Shown piece after piece: positions 1 to 10,784 of a stretch of DNA of 45,000 bases; the first letter of the stretch is position 1, and the number at the start of each line of letters is the position of its first letter. Source of the DNA: Chrysomallon squamiferum (lineage: Eukaryota > Mollusca > Gastropoda > Neomphalida > Peltospiridae); contig CM022677.1 in assembly GCA_012295275.1 (NCBI GenBank), positions 26,562,544-26,607,543 of the forward strand, given 5' to 3'. Position numbers and translations under genes: made by a program. The notes under the pieces are model-generated. The model saw only the letters and a program-made list of their open reading frames with translations. It had not been told where the DNA came from and searched no databases.

Positions 1-320
1 CTAGCTAATTAAATGAATAAATATATTCTAAAAATCCAAAAAGATGGTAGTCGACAAAAAATGAAATGTAAAATAGAGTAAAAAAAAAAAAATAATAATA
101 ATAAGATAGAAAGAAAAAATAAATAGAATAAACAATAAAAAAACAAAAGAACAAAAAAAACAACAACAAAAAACAATAAATCATATCGAATCAAATGAAA
201 ACAAAACAAAACAAAATAAAGTAAAATAAGCCTCATTAACTCGCTGAAAAATGCAAGACTAACTAACAGTCAAGTAAAGTTTCTTATGTTCATGGTGTTT
301 AAAGATAAACTGATAAATAC

Positions 321-512
321 CTGGACATATGACAACCCAACAATACTCAGATCTTAGCTGTTTTCTTTGGCCCTCGCACTCTTTACCATAGTTACTGGGT
401 GGTGGGTTATTGCACTTCCTGATGAAAGTTACAAAACGCAAAGTTCTGCTTCCACACGGGCCCGCACAAAGCGGAGCATCTTGTCTTTCCCATTCTCCCC
501 AGCTGCCGTCGA
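321..512 (-). CDS. TSR (TSP1) exon of a left-edge minus-strand gene, partial
   Basis: A 192-nt exon read on the minus strand from an acceptor at 513-514 to a donor at 319-320, phase 1 at both ends. It encodes a thrombospondin type 1 repeat opening VDGSWGEW and ending CWVVICPG, with six cysteines. The usual CSVTCG is replaced by CAGPCG, so the Ser/Thr of the O-fucosylation motif is missing. The nearest relative in the window is the exon at 9657-9848, which also has CxGPC, an aromatic-Arg stretch before the third Cys, and CEG near the fifth. Exons on its 3' side would lie left of the window. The gene is probably an inverted paralogue of the 8481-12191 gene (inference). Confidence 0.85.
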
Positions 513-1508
513 CTGACAGAAACAAAATAAAAATAAAAGAAAAATAAATACTTAAACAGTCCAAAGAACCATAGAGACAAAAAAAATGAAAAGAAAAGAA
601 AAAAGAAGAAGACAGATGTCAAATGTGCGTGTGTGTGTGTGAACCAGTTTGTAAATTCATTTTATATGCTTTAAAACATTTATCTATCATTCGATTTTTC
701 AATATGTCTTTCGTCGGCGTAGGCAACAAAATATTAATATTAATAAATACTTAAATTTTTTTATATGTATATATATATATTTTTTAAATTTTTTGAATTT
801 TATTTTAGTTAATATTAATACGGTTGTGTTGTTCTTCTTCTTGTTGCTGTTGTTTTATTTCTTATTATTTAACACATTTCGATACAATATTATTATTATT
901 ATTATTATTATTATTTTTATCTGGACACATAAAGGGTATAAAATAGTAATAATAAACCTTTTGGAGAAGTACTGATCCTCCAGCTTGCTTCACAGCATGA
1001 CGCAAATATCAAAACGATTAACAGTCGAGTAAAGTTTGTTATCTTCATCATGTTTAAACCTGAACTAAAAAAATAATACATATATATTATTTATTTATTT
1101 ATTTATATTTTTGACTGTGGGATTGCTGGATTTAACATCATATGGAGTTAGACAAATGACTTTTGAAAAAAAAATAAAAATGAACGAAGAAAAGAAGTAG
1201 AGATCATCGCAGATTTACTGAAGTATACTTATATATAAAACAATATATCACATCCACACCCACATACACTCGCATATACATACATACACTTGCAACAGGT
1301 ATCGCTCTCTCTCTCGTTATTTATTTTTATTTTAATTTAATTTTTTCTTCTTCTTAAATGTAAGGGACAATGATACTGACAGCAGAGAACTTTAGTGACA
1401 AGTACTTCTTGTGGGTTGCATTTTTTACGTCTAATAATTTTTCCAAGTTCAAAACATAAAAATTAAATTCGAATAATAAAATGTTTTTTTCTTAATAAAC
1501 TTTCTTAC

Positions 1509-1700
1509 CTGAATACCGTATCTAGATTGTTAACGGCGTCCACGTTATCTGATCAATCAAAAAGGTTCATTCCAATCACGTGTTTCTCACGACAACTTAC
1601 TTTAAATATCGAAATAAGATTTCTGCATATAATTTTGACAAAGAAAAGAGGTCAGGATTCATGGCGTCATACTGATAATAACTTTCCTGCTTAGAATACG
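1509..1700 (-). other. Possible 5' (untranslated) exon of the left minus-strand gene
   Basis: On the minus strand a strong donor (CAG|GTAAGA, GT at 1507-1508) ends a stretch that is less AT-biased than its surroundings. No long open frame runs into it: the ATGs on this strand lead to short frames that stop first. It could be a leader exon for the TSR gene at 321-512. The left limit is the donor; the right limit is arbitrary. The evidence is only the splice donor and the base composition. Confidence 0.15.
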
Positions 1701-2078
1701 TACCTAAGATTTACTTTTATTCTTGTTTTCTTTAAAACCATTTGAAAAAATAAAATAAAACTGCAAATATTATAACAAATTGTTATAATTATTATAAATA
1801 TAAATTTAAATACACACAAAAAGAATGCTAAGAATTAGAAGTATCGTCTGCTACCATTATCCGAAGCCGAGTTATTTTATTTAAAATAAAACTAAAACAT
1901 ATAAGAGTTTTGAAAATATATTTCTCTTACATATTCCATGAAAGAGGAATCAACATAAAAACAAAGAAAGATGTAATCAAATCTGACAGCTCTAGTGTTG
2001 ACCTACTTAGGACATAATTATTACATTGCTTCTTCCTGACTCCTTTCTTCTTCTCCTTTTGGAAGCGAGGCAAACAAA

Positions 2079-2086
2079 TGACGTCA
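2079..2086. promoter_or_regulatory. CRE-type palindrome TGACGTCA
   Basis: A perfect cAMP-response-element (CREB/ATF) palindrome in context AATGACGTCATA. It lies upstream, on the minus strand, of the left-edge TSR gene. It is one of five perfect copies in the window, none of them inside a TSR exon cluster. The regulatory role is inferred. Confidence 0.35.
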
Positions 2087-2134
2087 TACAAAAATATATG
2101 TCAGTGCCCTGAAATATCTAGCCAGACTAGCATT

Positions 2135-2202
<68 letters not shown>

Positions 2203-2307
2203 AACGAACAAAACAATAACTCAAAACTCCCAGCGATGTTTATTATTATTAAATTATGTAAAGAAGGAAAATTCTAATAATAATAATAATAATAATAATA
2301 TAAGAAA

Positions 2308-2347
<40 letters not shown>

Positions 2348-2515
2348 TTTTAATTAATTAGTTAATATATATATATGAGATTTTAGGAATGCGAATTTGT
2401 ACGTGATTTTAATACGTTCATTTGACATGAAAAAGGCGAACACAGTAGTAATAATGTGTTATATCAAATAAAATACAAATCATGGTTAAAAAGAGAAAAG
2501 AGCATCTGTATATGG

Positions 2516-2562
<47 letters not shown>

Positions 2563-4162
2563 AAATGAAACTTGAAGACGATAGAGAATTTTGTGTACCT
2601 ATGGTGAACAGTCCCCCAGAACTGAATTTTACGCTGGTTACATGTCACATCCTAGACCCCACCCTCATAAAACATGGGTCTCCTACAGCTCCTAGATAAA
2701 ACATGGGTCTCCTACAGCTTAAATGTAATACTAGAACATATCTTAGAGTATTCCACAAGGAAGCTGAACTGTATCATCTAACTGAAGAAAGCGGGATGTC
2801 ATGGAACATAATACTCTTTGTCTACATGAGTACCAAATATAAAATACATTGTGATTCCTATTCTTACATCAGTTGTAAAATAAAACAAGATAAATTTAAT
2901 TATGTTATATATATAGTTTCATCTGTATGACTAACCCTAATAACTAAAATACACTGAGATAACTAAATACCACATCTAAACATAATGTAAACATTTTTGA
3001 TGGATATTACTAAGCTGAAAGGATTTATCTACATGTTAAACTATTCAAATCCTTTCCAGACATTTTTTTAAAAATATTGCTGAATGATAACTCTATATTA
3101 ATTTTACAAATAAAGATATATATAAGGTGATTTTGTTTTATTTATACTATGCAGATTAATTTATCTTTCAGTTTCATCATTTTTAAATGATAAAGTTAAT
3201 TATGTTTAAGGCTGGGACATCAAGGAAATTTAATCTGGGTAATAAGTTGAAAGATCTTGTATATGATTGTAATCAGTGAATTTTAGAATAACCAAATCTT
3301 GTTTCACTTAGACATTATTTACATATAAATAAAACAGACAAACAGATATATATTAATTATTAATGTCATATTCAGTGCAGATGTATAGATGTTAGTAACA
3401 GTATAGAAGTAAAATATTATAGCCAATGTTATTTTCAAAAGCATGATGGAAACTTTCGTTTTACAAAGACATATTATAATTGCACAATAGATAGATTTCC
3501 ATGGATGTTACTAAGGTTGTATAAATAAAAATTAAGTAAATTATAGTATTTTATATATATATTACAAACTATGTGTGACATGTATCCAGTATCAGTTCTG
3601 TATTAGCCACTCTGAGGTGGGGGTGTCATCACTCACCAGGTGACTCATTGTCGCTGCTTTTAAAGTACACACTTTTAATTTTGAAACTGGCAGATTTTAT
3701 TTAAAATTATTAAAATATTTTTGTTATTAATCATTCATTTTCTGTTTTTTACTTTTTTACTTTTTAAATAAATTACTGAAAATAATTTTTGTTTAGGCCA
3801 AATTCAGCTCGTATTTTGAAACATAAACTGAAACAATTAAATAAAATAAGTAGGTGAAAATTTTGAATGTTCACAAAAATCTTTAGATATTAAAACAAAT
3901 TCTCAGTGAAATGTCACATCTTGGTACACAGATGATGTTGTGTCATGTGGTTTTTCTTTCAACCTGAAAAAATTTACCAATTAAACTCAGACACAAAGAT
4001 AAACATGTTAAACAGTAAACTGTTCCATTCTTCTCTCTCATGTAGTCTTGTTTCTTTTATGTGTATTATATGTATATAATAAACATGTTTGTAAAATACC
4101 TTGTGTCCTCACTAGAATATAGCTACTGTACATTTCTTTGAAACTATAATCTGTTTTTCTCT

Positions 4163-4340
4163 GGCTGTGTAATATAATCTGTATGTGTAAGGCTGTGTAA
4201 TATAATCTGTATGTATAAGGCTGTGTAATATAATCTGTATGTGTAAGGCTGTGTAATATAATCTGTATGTGTAAGGCTGTGTAATATAATCTGTATGTGT
4301 AAGGCTGTGTAATACAGTCTGTATGTGTAAGGCTGTGTGT
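4163..4340. repeat. 28-bp minisatellite, about 6.5 copies
   Basis: Tandem units beginning GGCTGTGTAATATAATCTG recur every 28 bp (4163, 4191, 4219 and onward) with few differences. The array directly precedes the larger 57-bp minisatellite. No coding role is supported. Confidence 0.9.
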
Positions 4341-4418
4341 GCAATGTCTGTATAATATCAGTTTGTTTATTTTATGTTACTCACTTTTCCTGTCTCTATG
4401 ATATAGGTATATGTCATT

Positions 4419-6692
4419 TTGTTATGTTATGTGTTGATCTTGTTCTCTGTGTAGTGTGTTTGATGTATGTAAATTTATGTTATATGTTGATCTATTTCTC
4501 TATGTTGTGTGTTTGGTGTGTGTAAGTTTGTTTATGTTATGTGTTGATCTCTTTCTCTGTGTAGTGTGTTTGATGTATGTAAGTTTGTTTATGTTATGTG
4601 TTGATCTCTTTCTAGGTGTAGTGTGTTTGATGTATGTAAGTTTGTTTATGTTATGTGTTGATCTCTTTCTAGATGTAGTGTGTTTGGTGTATGTAAGTTT
4701 GTTTATGTTATGTGTTGATCTCTTTCTCTGTGTAGTGTGTTTAGTGTGTGTAAGTGTGTTTATGTTATGTGTTGATCTCTTTCTCTGTGTAGTGTGTTTG
4801 GTGTATGTAAGTTTGTTTATGTTATGTGTTGATCTCTTTCTCTGTGTAGTGTGTTTGATGTATGTAAGTTTGTTTATGTTATGTGTTGATCTCTTTCTCT
4901 GTGTAGTGTGTTTGATGTATGTAAGTTTGTTTATGTTATGTGTTGATCTCTTTCTAGATGTAGTGTGTTTGATGTATGTAAGTTTGTTTATGTTATGTGT
5001 TGATCTCTTTCTAGATGTAGTGTGTTTGATGTATGTAAGTTTGTTTATGTTATGTGTTGATCTCTTTCTCTGTGTAGTGTGTTTGATGTATGTAAGTTTG
5101 TTTATGATATGTGTTGATCTCTTTCTCTGTGTAGTGTGTTTGGTGTATGTAAGTTTGTTTATGTTATGTGTTGATCTCTTTCTAGATGTAGTGTGTTTGA
5201 TGTATGTAAGTTTGTTTATGTTATGTGTTGATCTCTTTCTAGATGTAGTGTGTTTGATGTATGTAAGTTTGTTTATGTTATGTGTTGATCTCTTTCTCTG
5301 TGTAGTGTTTAGTGTATGTAAGTTTGTTTATGATATGTGTTGATCTCTTTCTAGTGTAGTGTGTTTGGTGTATGTAAGTTTGTTTATGATATGTGTTGAT
5401 CTCTTTCTCTGTGTAGTGTTTATGTGTATGTAAGTTTGTTTATGATATGTGTTGATCTCTTTCTCTGTGTAGTGTGTTTGATGTATGTAAGTTTGTTTAT
5501 GTTATGTGTTGATCTCTTTCTCTGTGTAGTGTGTTTGGTGTATGTAAGTTTGTTTATGTTATGTGTTGATCTCTTTCTATGTGTAGTGTGTTTGGTGTAT
5601 GTAAGTTTGTTTATGTTATGTGTTGATCTCTTTCTTGATCTCTTTCTCTGTGTAGTGTGTTTGATGTATGTAAGTTTGTTTATGTTATGTGTTGATCTCT
5701 TTCTCTGTGTAGTGTGTTTCGTGTATGTAAGTTTGTTTATGTTATGTGTTGATCTCTTTCTAGATGTAGTGTGTTTGATGTATGTAAGTTTGTTTATGTT
5801 ATGTGTTGATCTCTTTCTAGATGTAGTGTTTCGTGTATGTAAGTTTGTTTATGTTATGTGTTGATCTCTTTCTCTGTGTAGTGTGTTTGGTGTATGTAAG
5901 TTTGTTTATGTTATGTGTTGATCTCTTTCTAGATGTAGTGTGTTTGATGTATGTAAGTTTGTTTATGATATGTGTTGATCTCTTTCTCTGTGTAGTGTGT
6001 TTAGTGTGTGTAAGTTTGTTTATGTTATGTGTTGATCTCTTTCTCTGTGTAGTGTGTTTGATGTATGTAAGTTTGTTTATGTTATGTGTTGATCTCTTTC
6101 TAGATGTAGTGTGTTTGATGTATGTAAGTTTGTTTATGATATGTGTTGATCTCTTTCTCTGTGTAGTGTGTTTGATGTATGTAAGTTTGTTTATGATATG
6201 TGTTGATCTCTTTCTCTGTGTAGTGTGTTTGATGTATGTAAGTTTGTTTATGTTATGTGTTGATCTCTTTCTCTGTGTAGTGTTTTTGTGTATGTAAGTT
6301 TGTTTATGTTATGTGTTGATCTCTTTCTAGATGTAGTGTGTTTGATGTATGTAAGGTTGTTTATGTTATGTGTTGATCTCTTTCTCTGTGTAGTGTGTTT
6401 GGTGTATGTAAGTTTGTTTATGTTATGTGTTGATCTCTTTCTCTGTGTAGTGTGTTTGATGTATGTAAGTTTGTTTATGTTATGTGTTGATCTCTTTCTC
6501 TGTGTAGTGTGTTTGATGTATGTAAGTTTGTTTATGTTATGTGTTGATCTCTTTCTCTGTGTAGTGTTTTGAGTGTGTATGTAAGTTTGTTTATGTTATG
6601 TGTTGATCTCTTTCTCTGTGTAGTGTTTAGTGTATGTAAGTTTGTTTATGTTATGTTTTGATCTCTTTCTCTGTGCAGTGTTTAATGTATGT
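4419..6692. repeat. 57-bp minisatellite, about 40 copies
   Basis: A 2.3-kb tandem array of a 57-bp unit containing GTTTGTTTATGTTATGTG and TTGATCTCTTTCT. Variant positions recur among units: CTCTGTGTAG or CTAGATGTAG, GTTATG or GATATG, TTGATG or TTGGTG. Because 57 is divisible by three, one plus-strand frame stays open for many units and reads as a hydrophobic 19-residue repeat. Short indels (for example near 5310, 5415, 5630, 6285) move that frame, as expected of non-coding satellite DNA. Confidence 0.95.
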
Positions 6693-6699
6693 TTATGTA

Positions 6700-7540
6700 T
6701 GCAAATCTCTATTTCTACGACTGTGTAGTATAGTTTTTAAATGTAGGCGTGTCTGTATTTGTATTTGTATATAGGTAAATGTGTTTTCCTCTTGCTATGC
6801 ATTATAGGCTATCTGGAGCCTTGTTTGTATATGTATATATCTAAATTTCTTTTCCTCTGATTTGCATTACAATTTTAATGTGTTGGGATCGTTTATATGT
6901 ATGTGTATTTTCTATATAGTTTTGTCTACATTTGTATCATTATATAAACATACGCAAATACATATAAAAACATCACAGGATATATACAATAAAAACAACA
7001 TAAAAACTAATACACAACAAAGGATCACGGTATTATATAAATAGAAAACATAAATAATACATGTGTACACTGAAAATGATGACATTCAGTCTGTTGACAC
7101 TATATATTATAAACAAATTATATAAATCAAGTTTTCTCAAATTTCATCGAATCAGCTGTTATTATCTCTTATTTATTTCAAAAACTGTTCACCATTGGGA
7201 AATCACGAAATTTACCTTTATAGATTTACTTACGTTTTAATCAAATTATTTTAAAATTATTTTATTAATGTGGTAATTTTAAGAATTCACATTCTTAAAG
7301 TCTAACGATGGCAGATTCGACAACGATCCAAATGCACAAAGTTTTACCCTTGAAAACGTAAAATTATATCGACCTCTGCGATTGTAAATATTATCTTTAG
7401 AATACAAGGTCTATTAGAACGATACAGATTTTGATTATTGTAACAGTGTCTACGACTGGATACATTTGATTACGTAAATATTTAGCAGAAATAAAAATAA
7501 TTTCCTACCTTAACTCATAGAATTCCTAGCAAGAGAAAAA
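6700..7540. other. AT-rich intergenic sequence, nothing recognised
   Basis: No TSR exon, RNA gene or known repeat was recognised. The first part looks like a degenerate tail of the adjoining minisatellite. Confidence 0.5.
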
Positions 7541-7556
7541 CCACAAGACCACAACG

Positions 7557-7721
7557 ATGGCTGCGCACCGTGACGTTATTTCTATTATTGACGTCATTCG
7601 TGAAATGTTCGGCAAATATCGTTTATCGTATGTAAGGGGCAATCCATATTCATCGAGGGAGGGGAACAGGTTGTCCTGTCCAGTTCGTACTGTTCGCAGG
7701 GGAAGGGGGAATAGGAAATAA
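7557..7721 (+). CDS. Short hypothetical ORF or first exon
   Basis: A 54-codon frame starts at an ATG in a fair context (ACGATGG) inside a locally GC-richer island. It begins MAAHRDVISIIDVIREMFGK, and after 25 codons there is a donor-like TAT|GTAAGG at 7632, so the coding part might be only 7557-7631. The rest, if translated, is basic and ends RRGRGNRK. I do not recognise the product. A TGACGTCA palindrome lies within it, which may mean that the island is regulatory rather than coding. Confidence 0.2.
   Translation: MAAHRDVISIIDVIREMFGKYRLSYVRGNPYSSREGNRLSCPVRTVRRGRGNRK
7589..7596. promoter_or_regulatory. CRE-type palindrome TGACGTCA
   Basis: Perfect TGACGTCA in context ATTGACGTCATT, about 0.9 kb upstream of the membrane TSR gene start at 8481. 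A half-site-like TGACGTT lies nearby at 7571. Confidence 0.35.
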
Positions 7722-7799
7722 AGAGGAGTGGAAAATATTTCCAATTTTTATTGTTACCATGCATGTAGTCTATCAAGGGTATTTTAATCACTGACAAAA

Positions 7800-7800
<1 letters not shown>

Positions 7801-7855
<55 letters not shown>

Positions 7856-7856
7856 C
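7801..7856. repeat. (TAA)n microsatellite
   Basis: About 18 uninterrupted TAA/AAT triplets. A similar tract lies at 8004-8056. Confidence 0.95.
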
Positions 7857-8001
7857 TATGACAGGAGCACCAACAGTTTGTGGCTGGTTTGTAGCTTGTT
7901 TGCTAGTTTGTTTGTTTGGTTTTGTTCTGTATTTTTGATATATTTATTATTTATTAATCTTTTTTGTTTTTGTTTTATTGTTAGCAAATACCATCTAAAA
8001 G

Positions 8002-8003
<2 letters not shown>

Positions 8004-8056
<53 letters not shown>
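8004..8056. repeat. (TAA)n microsatellite
   Basis: About 17 uninterrupted triplets. Poly-Asn or poly-Leu frames through it come from the repeat and are not genes. Confidence 0.95.
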
Positions 8057-8058
<2 letters not shown>

Positions 8059-8131
8059 TATTTAAAAAAAAGAAAAAAAGAATGAACACAAGAAAAAGAC
8101 AAGGCGGGAGATTAGAAATAAGTAACATGCT

Positions 8132-8139
8132 TGACGTCA
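8132..8139. promoter_or_regulatory. CRE-type palindrome upstream of the membrane TSR gene
   Basis: Perfect TGACGTCA in the extended context GCTTGACGTCAT, about 185 bp upstream of a TATA element (8316) and 349 bp upstream of the ATG at 8481. The same 12-base context recurs at 16945. Spacing fits a proximal promoter site; the function is inferred. Confidence 0.4.
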
Positions 8140-8315
8140 TTTCCTCACCACTTCTACAAAATGGCCTCGGAAAATCAGAAGATAAATTAGAAACAATTTA
8201 ATATCTATCATTTAGAAATTAATTTTCATAATTACTTCTATTCTACATGCTGTCGATATAATTCACAGCGCGCAAGAAAATATAATTATTATGAACATTT
8301 AGTTCTTTAATTCTT

Positions 8316-8324
8316 TATATAAAG
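8316..8324 (+). promoter_or_regulatory. Candidate TATA box of the membrane TSR gene
   Basis: TATATAAAG lies 165 bp upstream of the proposed start codon. With usual spacing, transcription would begin near 8345 and leave a 5' leader of about 135 nt. The surroundings are AT-rich, so a chance match is possible; the CRE upstream adds some support. Confidence 0.35.
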
Positions 8325-8480
8325 TAAAACACTTTTTCTTCAAGTGAACTTTCAAGGGAAGGATTTAGTAAACTTGCAGACGTTTCAATCAAATACTAAT
8401 TATTTAATTTCACTTGTATTGTAATTGACGGATAACTGAATTATATGAAACGTATATTTAATTTCGAATAGTCGGACATC

Positions 8481-8568
8481 ATGAAGATTACAAACAACAT
8501 TCGTCTGTTCGTCCTGTCTTCGTACCTCACACAGTGTCAGTTATTTAATCCACAGTTTATTCCCAGAG
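8481..8568 (+). CDS. Exon 1: start codon and probable signal peptide
   Basis: The frame begins MKITNNIRLFVLSSYLTQCQ and ends after nine more residues at an AGAG|GTTTGT donor (GT at 8569), phase 1, which matches the phase-1 start of the next TSR exon. RLFVLSSYL is a short hydrophobic core typical of a modest signal peptide. The start was chosen because this is the only ATG frame upstream that meets a phase-1 donor. Confidence 0.6.
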
Positions 8569-8941
8569 GTTTGTAATTTTTCCTTTTTATTTGAATTCAT
8601 TACCTTTATTAAAATGCTTCAAGTAAAATATCAATAAATGACAATTTTCAAGGATATCACTATGCACATTATGATAGGTACAGATTATAATTAGTGGTCT
8701 AAATCTAGGTAACGGGGAGTAGCCTGGGTGACAGTAGTAGAACACAAGGCGATGGAAATATTACAGAAAAACAAGTGCTTGTAACTATGCTACAGAATTC
8801 ATTATACTTATAACATTTAACCTAGTGATCCCAACATTACAGGTTATTTGAAATGGAATCACTGAAAAAATATTCAAATTAGAGTGCTGAAAGTTAAAAA
8901 AGAATGTTAAGAACACAAGATTTTTATATATTTATATCTGC

Positions 8942-8973
<32 letters not shown>

Positions 8974-9547
8974 ATCCAATATGGACAAAGCTAAAAAATG
9001 AGTAGATATTGGTTTTAAATTAAAGGTTGATGTTTTATATTTTTCTTGGAATGCCTATTAAAATGTGCATTCTGAACATAATCAAATATATGACATAAAT
9101 AAGTTTATGTTTTTCCTTATTCCCTAGGAAATAAATTTCCAATACCTTTCAATTAAATTATAGATAACTTCTTTTTTCTCTTTTTCTTTATTTTCTGAAA
9201 GGTTTGGTAATCCTCTTCAAGCACATTTGACATAGGAAGAATGAAATTAAATTAAATCATGAAATGAATGCTGCTGCCTGTTAAACTATCTCTTTCTAAC
9301 CACACATGTACATACACACACACAGACACAAAGATGCACACACACATAGATGCACACACACACAGACACAAAGAGAGTTTATGTTAAAGAGTTTAAGAGG
9401 CAAGTGTTGGCATTTACTTCTATGTGTGCGCTTATATATTGTGTCTGTATGTAAAAAGTCATCTTATTTTAAAAGTAACAAATTTCTTTCTACACACAGC
9501 ATCTATAAAATATATAAAAGCCACATATCCAACCCACCATTAACTTG

Positions 9548-9628
<81 letters not shown>

Positions 9629-10752
9629 GTATATTTTGGTTTTTGATTTTTTCCAGTTAATGGAGGCTGGGGTACTTGGTTACGAGGTCACACTCCAGAC
9701 TGTTCAGGTCCGTGTGCCTCAGAGGGACAAAGAACTGTGCCGTTTGTCAGATTCTGTGAAAGACCAATGCCCACTAGCAGAGGCCTGCGTTGTGAAGGTG
9801 AAGCTCTGAAACAGGTTGTAGAAAAATGTCACACCCCAGACTGTCCAGGTATTTTCTTAATTTTATTTATGTTTACATTAATTTTTGTTTTTCCACAGGA
9901 GAGAATAAAAAATAATAATAATGAGTGTCTACATATGTATCTATATGTGTTATTGTTTTTGTGGAATTCTTCTTTTATTTTTTTAAGTAATAATTTATGT
10001 TTGTTTTATTATTCTATGTTTAGATTCATCAGTTTCTAAAAAATATATAAATACTTTTTCAATTTCATGTCTTGAGTTTATGTCTCTAGTTTATTGTCTA
10101 GAAAATTAATAAGTAATAGCCTGTAATTTTAGTTTAAATTATTATTATCAGAGATTTCATCTTTCTTTGTTTTTAGTTATAAGTTTTACATTAAAATAAT
10201 TTTTTGTTTCTTTATATTATGAAACATTCATATGAATAATTACATCATTGACTGCTATTAATTATAAACAATGAACAACAGTTTTTACTTTGTATTATTG
10301 AAGTATATAATGTTTTTAATAAAGACATTTTGTTTTTGAAGTGGATGGTGGGTGGGGTCTGTGGCTTACGAAGGAGGTGGGGAGCTGCAGTGCAACCTGT
10401 GGGGAAGGAACCCAAGTGGCAAGGATCATTCGACATTGTTCTAACCCTGCTCCTGCAAATGGAGGAGCCAACTGTTCTGGTGCTGCGGAGAGCACTTTAC
10501 TGGAAAAATGTTTTTCTAACTGTCCTGGTATTTTAACTTGTTTTCTTGTCCGTTTTAATTTATTTTTATTATTATTATTATATAATTATATATATGTTTT
10601 TTTAAATGGAACATTTTTTTCTCCTTGTCCTCATATTTGAACTTGTTATTTCTTTCTGTCTGTTTTTTCATTTGTTTCTTTTTCTTTTTATTATTTTTTT
10701 TATTTATTTATTTATAAATTTTATTAATTCGTTCTTTTCTTTCTTCCTTCCT

Positions 10753-10784
<32 letters not shown>

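Larger units (their letters stand above)
600..4160. other. AT-rich non-coding stretch with simple repeats
   Basis: I see no supported gene apart from the weak leader-exon candidate near 1509-1700. It contains a diverged copy (1016-1060) of the intron sequence at 261-305, a TAA/AAAT tract at 2137-2202, an (AT)n tract at 2310-2345, a TACA/TA tract at 2518-2562, and a 29-bp direct duplication starting at 2667 and 2696. A TGACGTCA palindrome lies at 2079-2086. Confidence 0.6.

Noticed and set aside
4456-6572. Long plus-strand frames encoding a hydrophobic 19-residue repeat
   Set aside because: They are the translation of a 57-bp satellite; small indels move the frame between units and there are no splice signals or non-repeat flanks.
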